Assembly: GCF_009664835.1 (NCBI RefSeq)
Contig: NZ_CP045929.1
Coordinates: forward strand, 1,364,001 to 1,428,000
Source: Allosaccharopolyspora coralli
Lineage (GTDB): Bacteria > Actinomycetota > Actinomycetes > Mycobacteriales > Pseudonocardiaceae
Direction: 5' to 3'
Length of the DNA stretch: 64,000 nt
Each line of letters opens with the position of its first letter. Position 1 is the first letter of the stretch. This document shows positions 53,716 through 63,364 of the stretch, piece by piece. The notes beneath the pieces are model-generated. The model searched no databases. It saw nothing but the letters and a program-made list of their open reading frames with translations, and had not been told where the DNA came from. Position numbers and translations under genes: made by a program.

Positions 53716-53781
53716 ATCGCTCAGGGTGCCACGTGCTCACCGACCGAACCAAGACGATCCGCATCCTGGGACACTGGTGGG

Positions 53782-55011
53782 GTGCCTTCCCAGTTGCCCG
53801 ACGGCGAGCCCGCTCCGAACGACGGCTCGCTGCCCGAATCCGCCCTGACCGGGCTCGGTCTGCGCCCGTTCGGGATCTACGTGCACGTGCCCTTCTGTGC
53901 CACCCGCTGCGGGTACTGCGACTTCAACACTTACACCGCCGATGAGCTGGGAAGTTCCGGCGGATTCGACTCGTGGCTGGAGGGTCTGCGAGCCGAACTC
54001 GATCTCGGCGCGCGAGTGCTGGCGGCCGGTCCGAGAGCGGTGCCGAAGGCGGAGACGGTGTTCGTCGGCGGAGGCACGCCGTCCCTGCTCGGGGCCGAGC
54101 GGCTCGGGGCGGTGCTCGACGCGATCCGCGCCTCGTTCGGACTCGCGAACGAGGCGGAAATCACGACGGAGTCCAACCCGGAGTCGACCTCGCCCGAGTT
54201 CTTCGCCGGCATTCGTGACGCCGGTTACACCCGGGTGTCGCTCGGGATGCAGTCGGCTGCCGAGCACGTGCTGCGCGTGCTCGATCGGCGACACACGCCC
54301 GGAAGGCCGGTCGAAGCGGCGACGGAAGCGCGCGCCGCGGGGTTCGAGCACGTCAACCTCGACCTGATCTACGGAACGCCGGGTGAGACCGACGACGACC
54401 TGCGCCGTTCGCTGGAGGCCGTGCGTGCGGGCGGTGTCGACCACGTCTCGGCGTACTCGCTGATCGTCGAGGACGGCACCCCGATGGCCCGCAAGGTGCG
54501 ACGCGGCGACGTGCCGATGCCGGACCCGGACGTGCTCGCCGACCGCTACGAGATCCTCGACCGGACGCTGTCGGAGGCCGGTCTGCACTGGTACGAGGTC
54601 TCCAACTGGGCCTCGGACTCCGCTGCGGAATGCCGCCACAACCTCGGCTACTGGCGGGGTGGCGACTGGTGGGGCGCCGGTCCCGGCGCGCACAGCCACG
54701 TCGGCGGTGTGCGCTGGTGGAACGTCAAGCACCCTGCGCGCTACGCCACCGCCCTCGCCGGGGGCGAGTCGCCCGCGCACGCCCGCGAAGTCCTCGGCGT
54801 CGAGGACCGCCGAGTCGAGCGGGTGATGCTGGAACTCCGCCTGGCCGGGGGAGTCCCGGTCGACGTGCTCGACGAGTCCGGTGTGTTGGCCGCCAAGCAG
54901 GCCGTGACGGACGGTCTGCTCCGCGCCGAGGACCTGCGCGCCGGTCGCTGTGTGCTCACCGACCGCGGACGTCTCCTCGCCGACGCCGTGGTCCACGCCC
55001 TGTTGGCGTGA
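53782..55011 (+). CDS. hemW: HemW-like radical SAM protein (coproporphyrinogen oxidase-like, heme chaperone)
   Basis: A 409-residue radical SAM enzyme with the cluster motif CATRCGYCDF (C39, C43, C46) after GIYVHVPF, followed by FVGGGTPSLL and LIYGTPGET. HemW binds and delivers heme rather than oxidising coproporphyrinogen in the species tested. GTG 53782 lies 6 bases after GACACT, a leaderless pattern. It diverges from the sulfur leader and resumes the conserved hemW-hrcA-dnaJ order. Confidence 0.9.
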   Translation: MPSQLPDGEPAPNDGSLPESALTGLGLRPFGIYVHVPFCATRCGYCDFNTYTADELGSSGGFDSWLEGLRAELDLGARVLAAGPRAVPKAETVFVGGGTPSLLGAERLGAVLDAIRASFGLANEAEITTESNPESTSPEFFAGIRDAGYTRVSLGMQSAAEHVLRVLDRRHTPGRPVEAATEARAAGFEHVNLDLIYGTPGETDDDLRRSLEAVRAGGVDHVSAYSLIVEDGTPMARKVRRGDVPMPDPDVLADRYEILDRTLSEAGLHWYEVSNWASDSAAECRHNLGYWRGGDWWGAGPGAHSHVGGVRWWNVKHPARYATALAGGESPAHAREVLGVEDRRVERVMLELRLAGGVPVDVLDESGVLAAKQAVTDGLLRAEDLRAGRCVLTDRGRLLADAVVHALLA

Positions 55012-55119
55012 GGCCGCGCGGACTGAACCTACTGTCAGGCACGGTGTGCCGATGGTTCTCCCCGCTGTCCACGCAGACCGCCACGGAAAGCCCGACGCAG
55101 AAAAATCCGAGCATTCTTC

Positions 55120-55527
55120 TCAAGGTCGGTTCCGGCCAGGACAGGCCGTGGGCAGCCCCTGCGCTTCCGCGGCCTCCAGCAACCGCATGTCGTAGGTGAC
55201 GAACGCGGTGAGGCCGGGCACAAGGACTGCTGACGCAGTGGCCAGGTGGATCGCATCGATACTCCGCAGACCGGCTTCCGGAAACGCGGCGGCGGTGGCA
55301 CGCACGACCTCGTCGATCTCGTAACGAGCGATCCGCTGCATCAACGCGGGAACGGCACTGATCAAGCCGGGCTCGGTGCGCCGCAACGCTCGGGCGAGTT
55401 CGACCTCGCTCAGCACGGAGGAAACGAAGTCGACGCCCGCGCGTGCGTTGAGCCACTCGGTGAGCCTCGCGCTCTCCGGCTCGTGGCGGATGAGCTTCAC
55501 CAACGCCGCTGTGTCCAGGTAGAGCAT
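55120..55527 (-). CDS. vapC: VapC-type PIN domain toxin
   Basis: The 135-residue PIN ribonuclease has the acidic tetrad D5 (YLDTAALVKL), E41/E43 (SEVELARAL), D91 (DAIHLATA) and D113 (TYDMRLLEAA). It would cut tRNA or rRNA when freed from its antitoxin. The ATG overlaps the antitoxin stop by one base, the usual antitoxin-first arrangement. The pair sits between hemW and hrcA, an insertion into otherwise conserved order. The 108 bases between hemW and vapC hold nothing recognisable. Confidence 0.9.
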   Translation of the reverse strand: MLYLDTAALVKLIRHEPESARLTEWLNARAGVDFVSSVLSEVELARALRRTEPGLISAVPALMQRIARYEIDEVVRATAAAFPEAGLRSIDAIHLATASAVLVPGLTAFVTYDMRLLEAAEAQGLPTACPGRNRP

Positions 55528-55799
55528 CAGTCGCGTTCGCCGTCCCGCATCGAACGCATCAGTTCGCCGGCTTCGTGATCGGTGCGTACCGGTCCCCGCG
55601 GGGCCGGAAAGGGTCCGCGGCGCGTAGCGGGGTGCATCCGACCGCTCGTCACCAGGTCGGACAGCGGGCCGGGCTCGACCGGAACGATGCGGCCGATGAC
55701 GGTACCCCGTTCCGTGATGTCGATCTGTTCGCCTCGTTTGACCCTGGCGAGAATGCGCGACGTCTCCTGGTTGAGTGCGCGCACCGGTTCTTCTCTCAT
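55527..55799 (-). CDS. vapB: VapB/Phd-type antitoxin
   Basis: A 90-residue protein whose N-terminal half, VRALNQETSRILARVKRGEQ and ITERGTVIGRIVPV, is the Phd/YefM antitoxin fold that binds DNA. The charged C-terminal tail is the likely toxin-binding part. Translationally coupled to vapC. An 8-bp direct repeat, GTACTACG/GTATTACG (55809-55829), just upstream of its start is a candidate autorepression site. Confidence 0.88.
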   Translation of the reverse strand: MREEPVRALNQETSRILARVKRGEQIDITERGTVIGRIVPVEPGPLSDLVTSGRMHPATRRGPFPAPRGPVRTDHEAGELMRSMRDGERD

Positions 55800-55997
55800 G
55801 CGGCCAAAGTACTACGGTGGCGTATTACGATCGACCCGTCGGCTGGGGGTGTTCCCTCGGCCCTCCGCCCGAAGTGAGGTGGCACCGGTGTGCGATGACC
55901 TCTGGCTTTCCTGTGGGACGCTTCGGCACCGTAAAATCGGGTACACGGGCCGGTATGTCCACCGCTGCGGCCGGAGGTCCGCGACGAGGAGGGAGAC

Positions 55998-57023
55998 GTG
56001 GTGAACGCCGACGACCGTCGCTTCGACGTCCTGCGTGCGCTCGTGGCCGACTATGTCTCGACCAACGAGCCCGTCGGCTCGAAAGCGCTCGTCGAACGGC
56101 ACAACCTCGGTGTCTCCAGCGCCACCGTGCGCAACGACATGGTCGCGCTGGAGGAGGAAGGGCTCATCGCGCAGCCGCACACCAGTGCCGGCCGGATCCC
56201 CACGGACGCCGGTTACCGGATGTTCGTCGACCGGCTGCACGAGATCAAACCGCTCACGTCGCCCGAACGCCGCGCGATCCACGCGTTCCTCGACGGGGCG
56301 CTCGACCTCGACGACGTGATGCGCCGCAGTGTGCGGTTGCTGGCGCAACTGACCCAACAGGTCGCCGTCATGCAGTACCCGACGCTGACCCGTTCCACGG
56401 TCCGGCACATCGAGGTCGTGCCGATCACCTCGGCGCGGCTCATGCTGGTGCTCATCACCGACACCGGCCGTGTCGACCAGCGCGTCGTCGATCTCGGGGA
56501 CGTGATCACCGAGGACGACGTCGCCCGGGTGCGGACCGTGCTCAACAACTCGATGGCGGGCAAACGGCTCGCCGACGCCTCCGCGTCGGTCGCGGAACTG
56601 CCCGAGCAGGCGCCGAGTGAGCTGCGTGACACTTTGACGCGTGTCTCCAGCGTGCTCATCGAGTCGCTCGTCGAGCACCCCGAGGAACGTATGGTGCTGG
56701 GAGGCACCCCCAACCTCACTCGCAACGTCGCGGACTTCCCCAACTCGCTGCGACAGGTCCTCGAGGCACTCGAGGAGCAGGTGGTGGTGCTCAAACTCCT
56801 GGCGGCCGCGCGGGACTCGCGTACCGTCACCGTCCGCATCGGCGGCGAGAACGAGGCCGCCGAACTGGAGACGACGTCGGTGGTCTCCACCGGGTACGGA
56901 TCGGAAGGAATGGTCCTGGGAGGATTGGGCGTGGTCGGCCCGACCCGGATGGACTATCCGGGCACGATGGCCTCGGTCCGCGCCGTGGCCGCGTATGTGG
57001 GGGACATCCTCGCGGGGCGGTGA
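55998..57023 (+). CDS. hrcA: Heat-inducible transcription repressor HrcA
   Basis: A 341-residue repressor with a winged helix near the N-terminus ([20 protein letters not shown], then [18 protein letters not shown]), the GYRMFVDRL segment, and the large GAF-like dimerisation domain. HrcA represses groESL and itself by binding CIRCE in many bacteria. No CIRCE element was found upstream of this gene, so the targets are elsewhere. The start is one of two adjacent GTG codons (55998 or 56001) behind GAGGAGGGAG. Confidence 0.94.
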   Translation: MVNADDRRFDVLRALVADYVSTNEPVGSKALVERHNLGVSSATVRNDMVALEEEGLIAQPHTSAGRIPTDAGYRMFVDRLHEIKPLTSPERRAIHAFLDGALDLDDVMRRSVRLLAQLTQQVAVMQYPTLTRSTVRHIEVVPITSARLMLVLITDTGRVDQRVVDLGDVITEDDVARVRTVLNNSMAGKRLADASASVAELPEQAPSELRDTLTRVSSVLIESLVEHPEERMVLGGTPNLTRNVADFPNSLRQVLEALEEQVVVLKLLAAARDSRTVTVRIGGENEAAELETTSVVSTGYGSEGMVLGGLGVVGPTRMDYPGTMASVRAVAAYVGDILAGR

Positions 57024-57098
57024 CCCACGACAGGACGGGACCCCGCGCGGGAATCCCGCCGAGACACTCGCACGATCGAGCAGAGGAAGTACGCACAG

Positions 57099-58277
57099 GT
57101 GGTCAAGGACTACTACGGGACCCTCGGGGTGGACAAGGACGCCAGCCCGGAGCAGATCAAGCGCGCCTACCGCAAGCTCGCCAGGGAACTGCACCCCGAC
57201 GTGAACCCGGAGGACGGCGCCCAGGAGCGCTTCCGTGAGGTCACCACGGCATACGAGGTGCTCTCCGACCCGAAGAAGCGACAGGTCGTGGACCTCGGCG
57301 GTGATCCGCTCTCCAACGGTGGCGGCGGCGCAGGCGGCGGCCCGGGCGGCGGCGACCCGTTCGCCGGGTTCGGCGGCCTCGGCGACATCATGGACGCCTT
57401 CTTCGGCGGGGGTGCCGGCGGTGGCGGTCGTGGCCCTCGCAGCCGCGTGCAGCACGGTTCCGACGCGCTGCTGCGGATGGAACTGACGCTCGAGGACTGC
57501 GCGGCGGGCGTCAACCGCGACATCACCGTCGACACGGCGACGGTCTGCGAGACGTGCGACGGCGGCGGCTCCCGTGCGGGCAGCGCGCCGTCCACCTGCG
57601 ACACCTGCCACGGCCGCGGCGAGATCCAGTCGGTGCAGAAATCCTTCCTCGGCCAGGTCATGACCTCACGCCCCTGCCCCGTCTGCAACGGCTTCGGCGA
57701 GGTCATCACCGATCCGTGCCAGCAGTGCAGTGGCGACGGGCGGGTGCGCTCGCGGCGCACCATCACGGTGAAGATCCCCGCCGGTGTCGGCGACGGCATG
57801 CGCGTGCGGCTCGCCGGTGAGGGTGAGGTCGGCCCCGGCGGTGGCCCGCCCGGCGACCTGTTCGTCGAGGTCGAGGAGCAGCCGCACGAGCGGTTCACCC
57901 GCGACGGGGCGGACCTGCACTGCACCGTCGAGGTGCCGATGACGGCCGCCGCGCTGGGTACCACGATCACGCTCGACACCCTCGACGGCAGCGAAGAGAT
58001 CCCCGTCGAGCCCGGCACCCAGCCCGGCCACGAGCACGTGCTCAGCGGTCAGGGCCTGCCGAAGCTGCGCTCCAACGGGCGCATCCAGGGGCACGGCGAC
58101 CTGCACGTGCACCTCGACGTCGTGGTGCCGACGAAGCTCGACGACCAGCAGAGTGAGCTGTTGCGTCAGCTCGCGACCGCGCGAGGTGAAGAACAGCCGG
58201 AGCCCACGGTCACCCCGAACGGCAACGGTCACGGCAACGGATTCTTCTCCCGGTTCCGCTCCTTCGGCCACCGCTGA
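57099..58277 (+). CDS. dnaJ: Chaperone DnaJ (second actinobacterial type)
   Basis: A 392-residue type I Hsp40: J domain with LHPDVNP (about residues 3-68), Gly-rich region, four zinc-finger CxxCxGxG units ([32 protein letters not shown]), then the peptide-binding beta domain. It stimulates DnaK ATPase. Next to hrcA rather than dnaK, this is the DnaJ2 paralogue found in actinobacteria. The GTG has AGAGGAAG upstream. A polar, Asn/Gly-rich tail ends the protein. Confidence 0.95.
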   Translation: MVKDYYGTLGVDKDASPEQIKRAYRKLARELHPDVNPEDGAQERFREVTTAYEVLSDPKKRQVVDLGGDPLSNGGGGAGGGPGGGDPFAGFGGLGDIMDAFFGGGAGGGGRGPRSRVQHGSDALLRMELTLEDCAAGVNRDITVDTATVCETCDGGGSRAGSAPSTCDTCHGRGEIQSVQKSFLGQVMTSRPCPVCNGFGEVITDPCQQCSGDGRVRSRRTITVKIPAGVGDGMRVRLAGEGEVGPGGGPPGDLFVEVEEQPHERFTRDGADLHCTVEVPMTAAALGTTITLDTLDGSEEIPVEPGTQPGHEHVLSGQGLPKLRSNGRIQGHGDLHVHLDVVVPTKLDDQQSELLRQLATARGEEQPEPTVTPNGNGHGNGFFSRFRSFGHR

Positions 58278-58284
58278 CTCCGGC

Positions 58285-59019
58285 ATGTCACTGCCGGTGT
58301 TCGCGGTGGACACCCTGCCTGTGCCCGGCGTCGCGACACTCGACGGGCCCGAGGGCAAACACGCCGCGACGGTGCGCCGGATGCGAGCGGGGGAGCAGTT
58401 GCTGCTCAGCGACGGCCGAGGCGGACTCGCGACATGCGAGGTAGTCGAGGTCGGCAAGGCCGAACTCACGCTGAACGTCCTGGACACCAGTCAGGTGCGG
58501 CCGCCGCGAGTGCGTGTGCGGCTCGCCCAGGCGCTCGTGAAGGGCGACCGGGGCGAGCTCGCGGTGGAGACCGCCACCGAAGCGGGCGTCGACACGATCG
58601 TGCCGTGGAAGGCGGCACGCTGCGTGGCGCGCTGGGACGACGGCCCGCGTGGCGCGAAAGCGCTCGGCAGGTGGCGCAGCGCCGTCGCCCAGGCGGCGAA
58701 GCAAGCACGACGACCGTGGACTCCGGAGGTCACCGAGCCGGTCACGACGAAACAGCTCCTCACCGTCGTGCGGCAGGCCGACGTGGCGATGGTGCTGCAC
58801 GAGTCCGCGACGAGACCGCTCACCGACGTCACGCTCCCGGATGAGGGCGAGATCCTCCTCGCCGTCGGGCCCGAGGGTGGCGTCAGCGACGAGGAGCTCA
58901 CCGCGCTCTCCGAGGCCGGAGCGGTGCCGGTGCGCCTCGGCCCCGACGTGCTCCGCGCGTCCACCGCCGCGTCCGTCGCCCTCGGCGCCCTCGGCGCCCT
59001 CACCTCCCGCTGGTCGTGA
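58285..59019 (+). CDS. rsmE: 16S rRNA (uracil1498-N3)-methyltransferase RsmE
   Basis: The 244-residue SPOUT-family enzyme methylates U1498 in helix 44. It has the N-terminal PUA-like domain (GKHAATVRRMRAGEQL) and the knotted C-terminal domain with AVGPEGGVSDEEL and VRLGPDVLRASTAASVAL. It starts 7 bases after dnaJ and is co-transcribed with it, as in most firmicutes and actinobacteria. Hairpin repeat copy 7 lies 89 bases downstream. Confidence 0.94.
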   Translation: MSLPVFAVDTLPVPGVATLDGPEGKHAATVRRMRAGEQLLLSDGRGGLATCEVVEVGKAELTLNVLDTSQVRPPRVRVRLAQALVKGDRGELAVETATEAGVDTIVPWKAARCVARWDDGPRGAKALGRWRSAVAQAAKQARRPWTPEVTEPVTTKQLLTVVRQADVAMVLHESATRPLTDVTLPDEGEILLAVGPEGGVSDEELTALSEAGAVPVRLGPDVLRASTAASVALGALGALTSRWS

Positions 59020-59108
59020 GCCCGTCGGCTGGGAGGCCCGTCGGCTGGGGTCGGGGCGGGTCGGTCGCCCGGGTGGGGCGTGGGCCTGGTCTTGGCTCGC
59101 GTTGGCAT

Positions 59109-59152
59109 GCGTGAGCCTTTGTGGTGGTTATAGGCACCAAAAAGGCTCACGA
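59109..59152. repeat. 44-nt hairpin repeat, copy 7
   Basis: GCGTGAGCCTTTGTGGTGG, loop, CACCAAAAAGGCTCACGA: the left arm has one T-to-G change in the T-run and the last base is A instead of C. It lies between rsmE and the HIT gene; its right arm would overlap the -35 region of the HIT promoter (-10 TAGCCT at 59163-59168). Confidence 0.9.
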
Positions 59153-59174
59153 GGGGGCGGGATAGCCTCGAGGG

Positions 59175-59540
59175 ATGAGCGATGAGGACAGCTTGTTCCG
59201 GAAGATGATCGACCGTGAGATCCCGGCCGACATCGTGCACGAAGACGACCGCGTCATCGCCATCCGGGACATCAACCCGCAGGCACCCACCCACGTTCTG
59301 GTGGTGCCAAAGACCCGGTACCGCAACGTCGCCGAGCTGGCCGAGGCCGATTCCGATCTGCTCACGGAGCTGTTCCGGGTCGCCACGAGGCTCGCGGAGC
59401 GCGACGGCGTCGCCGAGTCCGGATACCGGCTGCTGTTCAACACCAACGCCGATGCCGGTCAGACGATCTTCCACGTCCACCTGCATCTGCTCGGAGGTGA
59501 GCCATTGGGCGCGCTCACCGGCGGGCCGATGCATGGCTGA
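59175..59540 (+). CDS. HIT domain nucleotide hydrolase (Hint-like)
   Basis: The 121-residue protein has the histidine triad HVHLHLLGG near the C-terminus, after DIVHEDDRVIAIRDINPQAP. Hint-type enzymes hydrolyse nucleoside phosphoramidates such as AMP-lysine. The ATG lies 6 bases after TAGCCT, a leaderless start, though GAGGG directly precedes it. It is upstream of phoH, as in many actinobacteria. Confidence 0.92.
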   Translation: MSDEDSLFRKMIDREIPADIVHEDDRVIAIRDINPQAPTHVLVVPKTRYRNVAELAEADSDLLTELFRVATRLAERDGVAESGYRLLFNTNADAGQTIFHVHLHLLGGEPLGALTGGPMHG

Positions 59541-59671
59541 GTGATCCTGCACGCAGCGTCGTCGGCGGCAAACGCGTGGCGCCGTGTTCTACCATCGGGG
59601 CAGCGAAAGACCTCATCCCAGGAACGCACACCGACTCGCGCGCACCGCGCAGGAAGCAGGCCCGAAAGCAC

Positions 59672-60784
59672 GTGGCCGGAATGACAGCAGGAGGTGCCGC
59701 CTCGTTCGAGGATCGGCAGCCGTCGGAGACCGCACAAGCCCAATCGCAGGTCACCATCCCCGACACCGCCGTGCTGGCGTTGCTGGGATCCCGGGACGAG
59801 AACCTGCGCGTCATCGAGGACGCGCTCCCTGCGGACGTGCATGTCCGCGGCAACGAGGTCACGCTCACGGGTGAACCGGCCGAGGTGGCGTTCGCGGAGC
59901 GCGTGTTCGCCGAGCTCATCTCGGTCGTCTCGCGGGGCAGCACCCTGAGCCCGGACGCGGTACGCCGCAGCGTGGGGATGCTCGCCGCCGACCACAACGA
60001 GTCGCCCGCCGACGTGCTCAGCATGGACATCGTCTCCCGGCGTGGGCGCACCATCCGGCCGAAGACGCTGAACCAGAAGCGCTACGTCGACGCGATCAAC
60101 TCGCACACCGTCGTCTTCGGCATCGGTCCGGCAGGCACCGGCAAGACCTACCTGGCGATGGCGAAGGCCGTGCAGGCGCTGCAGGCCAAGGAGGTCAACC
60201 GGATCATCCTCACCCGGCCGGCGGTCGAGGCGGGGGAACGGCTCGGATACCTGCCCGGCACGCTGCACGAGAAGATCGACCCGTATCTTCGACCGCTCTA
60301 CGACGCCCTGCACGACATGATCGACCCCGAGTCGGTGCCGCGGCTCACCCAGGCGGGCACCATCGAGGTCGCGCCGCTGGCGTACATGCGCGGGCGCACC
60401 CTCAACGACGCGTTCATCATCCTGGACGAGGCGCAGAACACCACGCCCGAGCAGATGAAGATGTTTCTCACCCGGCTCGGGTTCAACTCGAAGATCGTCG
60501 TCACAGGTGACATCACCCAGATCGACCTGCCCGGGGGACAGCGCAGCGGTCTGAAGATCGTCCGGGAGATCCTGGACGGAGTGGACGACGTGCACTTCTC
60601 GATGCTCGACAGCCACGACGTGGTGCGGCACCAGCTGGTGACCGACATCGTCAACGCCTACGAGGTGTGGCACGCACGGGAAGAGCAGGACCAGGACGGC
60701 GGATCCGGCGGTCGCGAGAGGTCGGAGCGTCACGGCGACCGCCGCCCCGGCCGTAGGGACGGACAACGACGGGGACCGGCATGA
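59672..60784 (+). CDS. phoH: PhoH family ATPase/RNA helicase-like protein
   Basis: About 370 residues: an N-terminal RNA-binding-like part, then the PhoH ATPase with Walker [20 protein letters not shown], Walker [15 protein letters not shown], and the [11 protein letters not shown] motif. It belongs to the PhoH-YbeY pair linked to RNA processing; the ybeY start overlaps its stop. GTG 59672 or ATG 59681 are the start candidates, both after the poorly conserved N-terminal tail. The C-terminus is charged and disordered. Confidence 0.9.
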   Translation: MAGMTAGGAASFEDRQPSETAQAQSQVTIPDTAVLALLGSRDENLRVIEDALPADVHVRGNEVTLTGEPAEVAFAERVFAELISVVSRGSTLSPDAVRRSVGMLAADHNESPADVLSMDIVSRRGRTIRPKTLNQKRYVDAINSHTVVFGIGPAGTGKTYLAMAKAVQALQAKEVNRIILTRPAVEAGERLGYLPGTLHEKIDPYLRPLYDALHDMIDPESVPRLTQAGTIEVAPLAYMRGRTLNDAFIILDEAQNTTPEQMKMFLTRLGFNSKIVVTGDITQIDLPGGQRSGLKIVREILDGVDDVHFSMLDSHDVVRHQLVTDIVNAYEVWHAREEQDQDGGSGGRERSERHGDRRPGRRDGQRRGPA

Positions 60785-61341
60785 GCATCGAGATCGCCAA
60801 CGAGAGCGGTGTGGCGGTCGACGAGGAGTCGATCGTCGGGATCGCCCGCTTCGCGCTGGACAAGATGAACGTGAGCCAGGCGGCGGAGTTGTCCGTCGTG
60901 GTCGTGGGCCTCGACGTGATGACGGATCTGCACGAACGGTGGATGGATCTGCCGGGGCCGACGGACGTCATGTCGTTCCCGATGGAGGAGTTCGACGCGC
61001 CGTCCCGGCCCGATGCGACCGACGGCGGTCCGGCGCTGCTCGGTGACATCGTGCTGTGCCCCGAATTCGCGAAGGATCAGGCGCGCAAGGCAGGGCACGG
61101 TCTGGCGGACGAGCTGCACCTGCTCACCGTTCACGGCGTGCTGCACCTGCTCGGATACGACCACGCCGAGCCCGACGAGGAACGGGAGATGTTCGCGCTG
61201 CAGAACAGGATTCTCGCCGACCACAAGCAGGCGCGGACCGAGGCGGACCGCCTCACCGCGCAGCGCTCGGCGGACGCCCGCGTCCTCGGGGCGGTCGGCC
61301 TCGACGAACCGGGCGGCGAGGGCCGGCCCGGACGGGGCTGA
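60781..61341 (+). CDS. ybeY: Endoribonuclease YbeY (rRNA maturation factor)
   Basis: The 186-residue zinc metalloenzyme has the signature [17 protein letters not shown], in which three histidines bind zinc. It processes 16S rRNA 3' ends with other factors. A long C-terminal extension (after about residue 155) is actinobacterial and poorly conserved. The ATG overlaps phoH by four bases. Confidence 0.93.
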   Translation: MSIEIANESGVAVDEESIVGIARFALDKMNVSQAAELSVVVVGLDVMTDLHERWMDLPGPTDVMSFPMEEFDAPSRPDATDGGPALLGDIVLCPEFAKDQARKAGHGLADELHLLTVHGVLHLLGYDHAEPDEEREMFALQNRILADHKQARTEADRLTAQRSADARVLGAVGLDEPGGEGRPGRG

Positions 61342-61346
61342 GGACG

Positions 61347-62738
61347 GTGTTCCCGAGCTTCACTCCGTTGCTGGTGTGGGCGGTGCTGCTCGTGGTCGCG
61401 GCGGGCGTGTTCGCGGCGGCGGACGCGGCCATCGGGACAGCGTCCCGGGCACGGGTGGACGAACTGGTGCGCCAAGGCCGCGCGGGGTCCGCGCAGCTGG
61501 CGAAGGTCGTCGCCGATCGGCCCCGGCACGTGAACCTGTTGTTGCTGTTGCGTCTGGCCAGCGAGCTGTCGGCGACGGTGCTGGTGACGGTCGCGGCCCT
61601 GGAGGCCGCCGACTCGCAGGCGTGGGCGGTCGCGGTCGCGGTGCTGATCATGGTCGTGGTCTCGTACGTGCTCGTCGGCGTCGGACCGCGGACGCTGGGC
61701 AGGCAGCACCCGTACGGGATCGGCCTGTCGGTGGCCGCGCCGGTGCACCTCATGGCACGCGTGCTCAACCCGCTGACCCGCTTGCTGATCATCATCGGCA
61801 ACATGATCACGCCGGGTCGGGGGTTCCGCGAGGGCCCGTTCTCCTCGGAGCTCGAGTTGCGGGAGATGGTCGACCTGGCGAACCAGAGCGGTGTCGTCGC
61901 CGCGGGTGAACGCGAGATGATCCACTCGGTGTTCGAACTCGGCGACACCGTGGCCCGCGAGGTGATGGTGCCGCGCACCGAGATCATCTGGATCGAACAG
62001 ACGAAGTCGGTGCGGCAAGGGCTCGCGCTGTGCCTGCGCTCCGGGTTCTCCCGGGTCCCGGTGATCGGGGAGAGCGTCGACGACATCGTCGGCCTCGTCA
62101 CCCTCAAGGATCTCGCGCGGGTCGTGGTCGAGCGCGGCAACCTGCACGAGTCCGGGCCGCGCGTGGCGGAGCTGATGCGGCCGGCGAGTTTCGTCCCCGA
62201 TTCCAAGCGCCTCGATGAGCTGTTGCAGGAGATGCAGCTCTCCCGCAGTCACATGGCCATCGCGATCGACGAGTACGGCGGCACCGCCGGGCTGGTGACG
62301 ATCGAGGACGTCATCGAGGAGATCGTCGGCGAGATCACCGACGAGTCCGACCGCGAGGAGCGTCGGCCGGTCGAGCACGTCGACGAGACGACGGTGCGAG
62401 TCAGCTCCCGGCTGCCGGTGGAGGACCTCGGCACGGTGTTCGACGTGGCGCTCGACGACTACGACTCCGAGGTGGAGACCGTGGGCGGGCTGCTGGCGTT
62501 GCGGCTCGGCCGCGTGCCGCTGCCCGGAGCGGAGGCCGAGGTGGAGGGGCTGCGGCTGCGTGCCGAGGGCGGCAAGGATCATCGTGGCCGGATCCGGATC
62601 AACGCGTTGCAGGTGCGCCGCAGCGACGGCGGGCCGGTCAGCACCACCACGGCTGCCGACTCCGAGCGCTCCGAGACGGCAGCAGGCGGGGCGCAGAGTC
62701 GTGGTGCCGAACAGGAAGGGACGAGTACTCGTGGCTGA
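61347..62738 (+). CDS. CNNM/CorC family (hemolysin C-like) membrane protein
   Basis: About 463 residues: N-terminal DUF21 transmembrane domain (roughly residues 5-170), two CBS domains ([12 protein letters not shown] ... [14 protein letters not shown]), and a C-terminal CorC/HlyC domain starting [15 protein letters not shown]. The family is implicated in magnesium or cobalt homeostasis. The true start is the GTG at 61347, 5 bases after ybeY, although the frame is open upstream. It overlaps the next gene by 8 bases. Confidence 0.9.
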   Translation: MFPSFTPLLVWAVLLVVAAGVFAAADAAIGTASRARVDELVRQGRAGSAQLAKVVADRPRHVNLLLLLRLASELSATVLVTVAALEAADSQAWAVAVAVLIMVVVSYVLVGVGPRTLGRQHPYGIGLSVAAPVHLMARVLNPLTRLLIIIGNMITPGRGFREGPFSSELELREMVDLANQSGVVAAGEREMIHSVFELGDTVAREVMVPRTEIIWIEQTKSVRQGLALCLRSGFSRVPVIGESVDDIVGLVTLKDLARVVVERGNLHESGPRVAELMRPASFVPDSKRLDELLQEMQLSRSHMAIAIDEYGGTAGLVTIEDVIEEIVGEITDESDREERRPVEHVDETTVRVSSRLPVEDLGTVFDVALDDYDSEVETVGGLLALRLGRVPLPGAEAEVEGLRLRAEGGKDHRGRIRINALQVRRSDGGPVSTTTAADSERSETAAGGAQSRGAEQEGTSTRG

Positions 62739-63084
62739 GCACGTTCAGGCGCAGGCGGAGATCGACGCGGAGGACGCGAAGATCGTGACGCTGGCCCGGT
62801 CGGGGCGCGCGCGCACCGGCGCCGCCGAGGGCGCAGCCGTGCGGGACACCGACGGCCGGACCTATGCCGCGTGCACGGTGGCGCTGCCGTCGCTGACGCT
62901 CACGGCGTTGCAGGCGGCGGTCGCCGCCGCGGTGGCCAGCGGCGCCGAGGGGCTCGAAGCGGCGGCCGTGGTGACCGATTCGGAGCAGCTGGACCCCGAC
63001 TCCGTCGCCGCCGTCCGCGACCTCGGCTCGTCGGCACCGGTGTTCCGCTCGGACGCCGGAGGCACTGTCCGGGCGCGTGTCTGA
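62731..63084 (+). CDS. Cytidine-deaminase-like protein without zinc ligands
   Basis: A 117-residue protein, GTG start with AGGAAGGGACG upstream, overlapping the CNNM stop. Residues about 20-110 follow the cytidine deaminase core ([27 protein letters not shown]), but the [HC]AE and PCxxC zinc motifs are absent: the helix reads [20 protein letters not shown] gene at this place, between CNNM and era, is kept in mycobacteria as well (recalled). It is probably an inactive homologue with a binding or ribosomal role. Confidence 0.75.
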   Translation: MAEHVQAQAEIDAEDAKIVTLARSGRARTGAAEGAAVRDTDGRTYAACTVALPSLTLTALQAAVAAAVASGAEGLEAAAVVTDSEQLDPDSVAAVRDLGSSAPVFRSDAGGTVRARV

Positions 63085-63364
63085 GAGAGCAATTTGGAAC
63101 TCGGGTGGGTGGTCCGTGACCGTCGCCCCAGTTCGCGCCTTGCGGCGTTGGGGTGCTCTTGAGTACCAACCTGTACGCGGCGAGAACCCCTGCGTTGCGA
63201 GGCACGAACTCCGAACGCCGGAGCCCCTCACCGTGCTCCGGCTGGTCACGTGTGAGGCGTGCCCTACGGCCACACATGCCAGTTCCCCAATGCACTCTGA
63301 TTCGTAGCCTCCCGCGCGGGGAGCCCGGTGCGGGTTTCCCGAGGGCTGCGGGGACAATGGGGCA
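63085..63364 (+). other. Intergenic region upstream of era
   Basis: 280 bases with no supported gene. It contains the short inverted repeat CCCCA...TGGGG at about 63127-63153 and several short open frames in different phases without ribosome sites or recognisable proteins. GACAAT at 63353-63358 lies 6 bases before the era GTG and fits a leaderless promoter. Confidence 0.5.

Noticed and set aside
55800-55997. CIRCE element upstream of hrcA
   Set aside because: No TTAGCACTC-N9-GAGTGCTAA-like dyad found on either strand.
63077-63307. 76-codon ORF between the deaminase-like gene and era
   Set aside because: No ribosome site, Trp/Arg-rich composition, overlaps the preceding stop; likely not coding, though it could be part of a dispersed repeat that cannot be judged from one copy.
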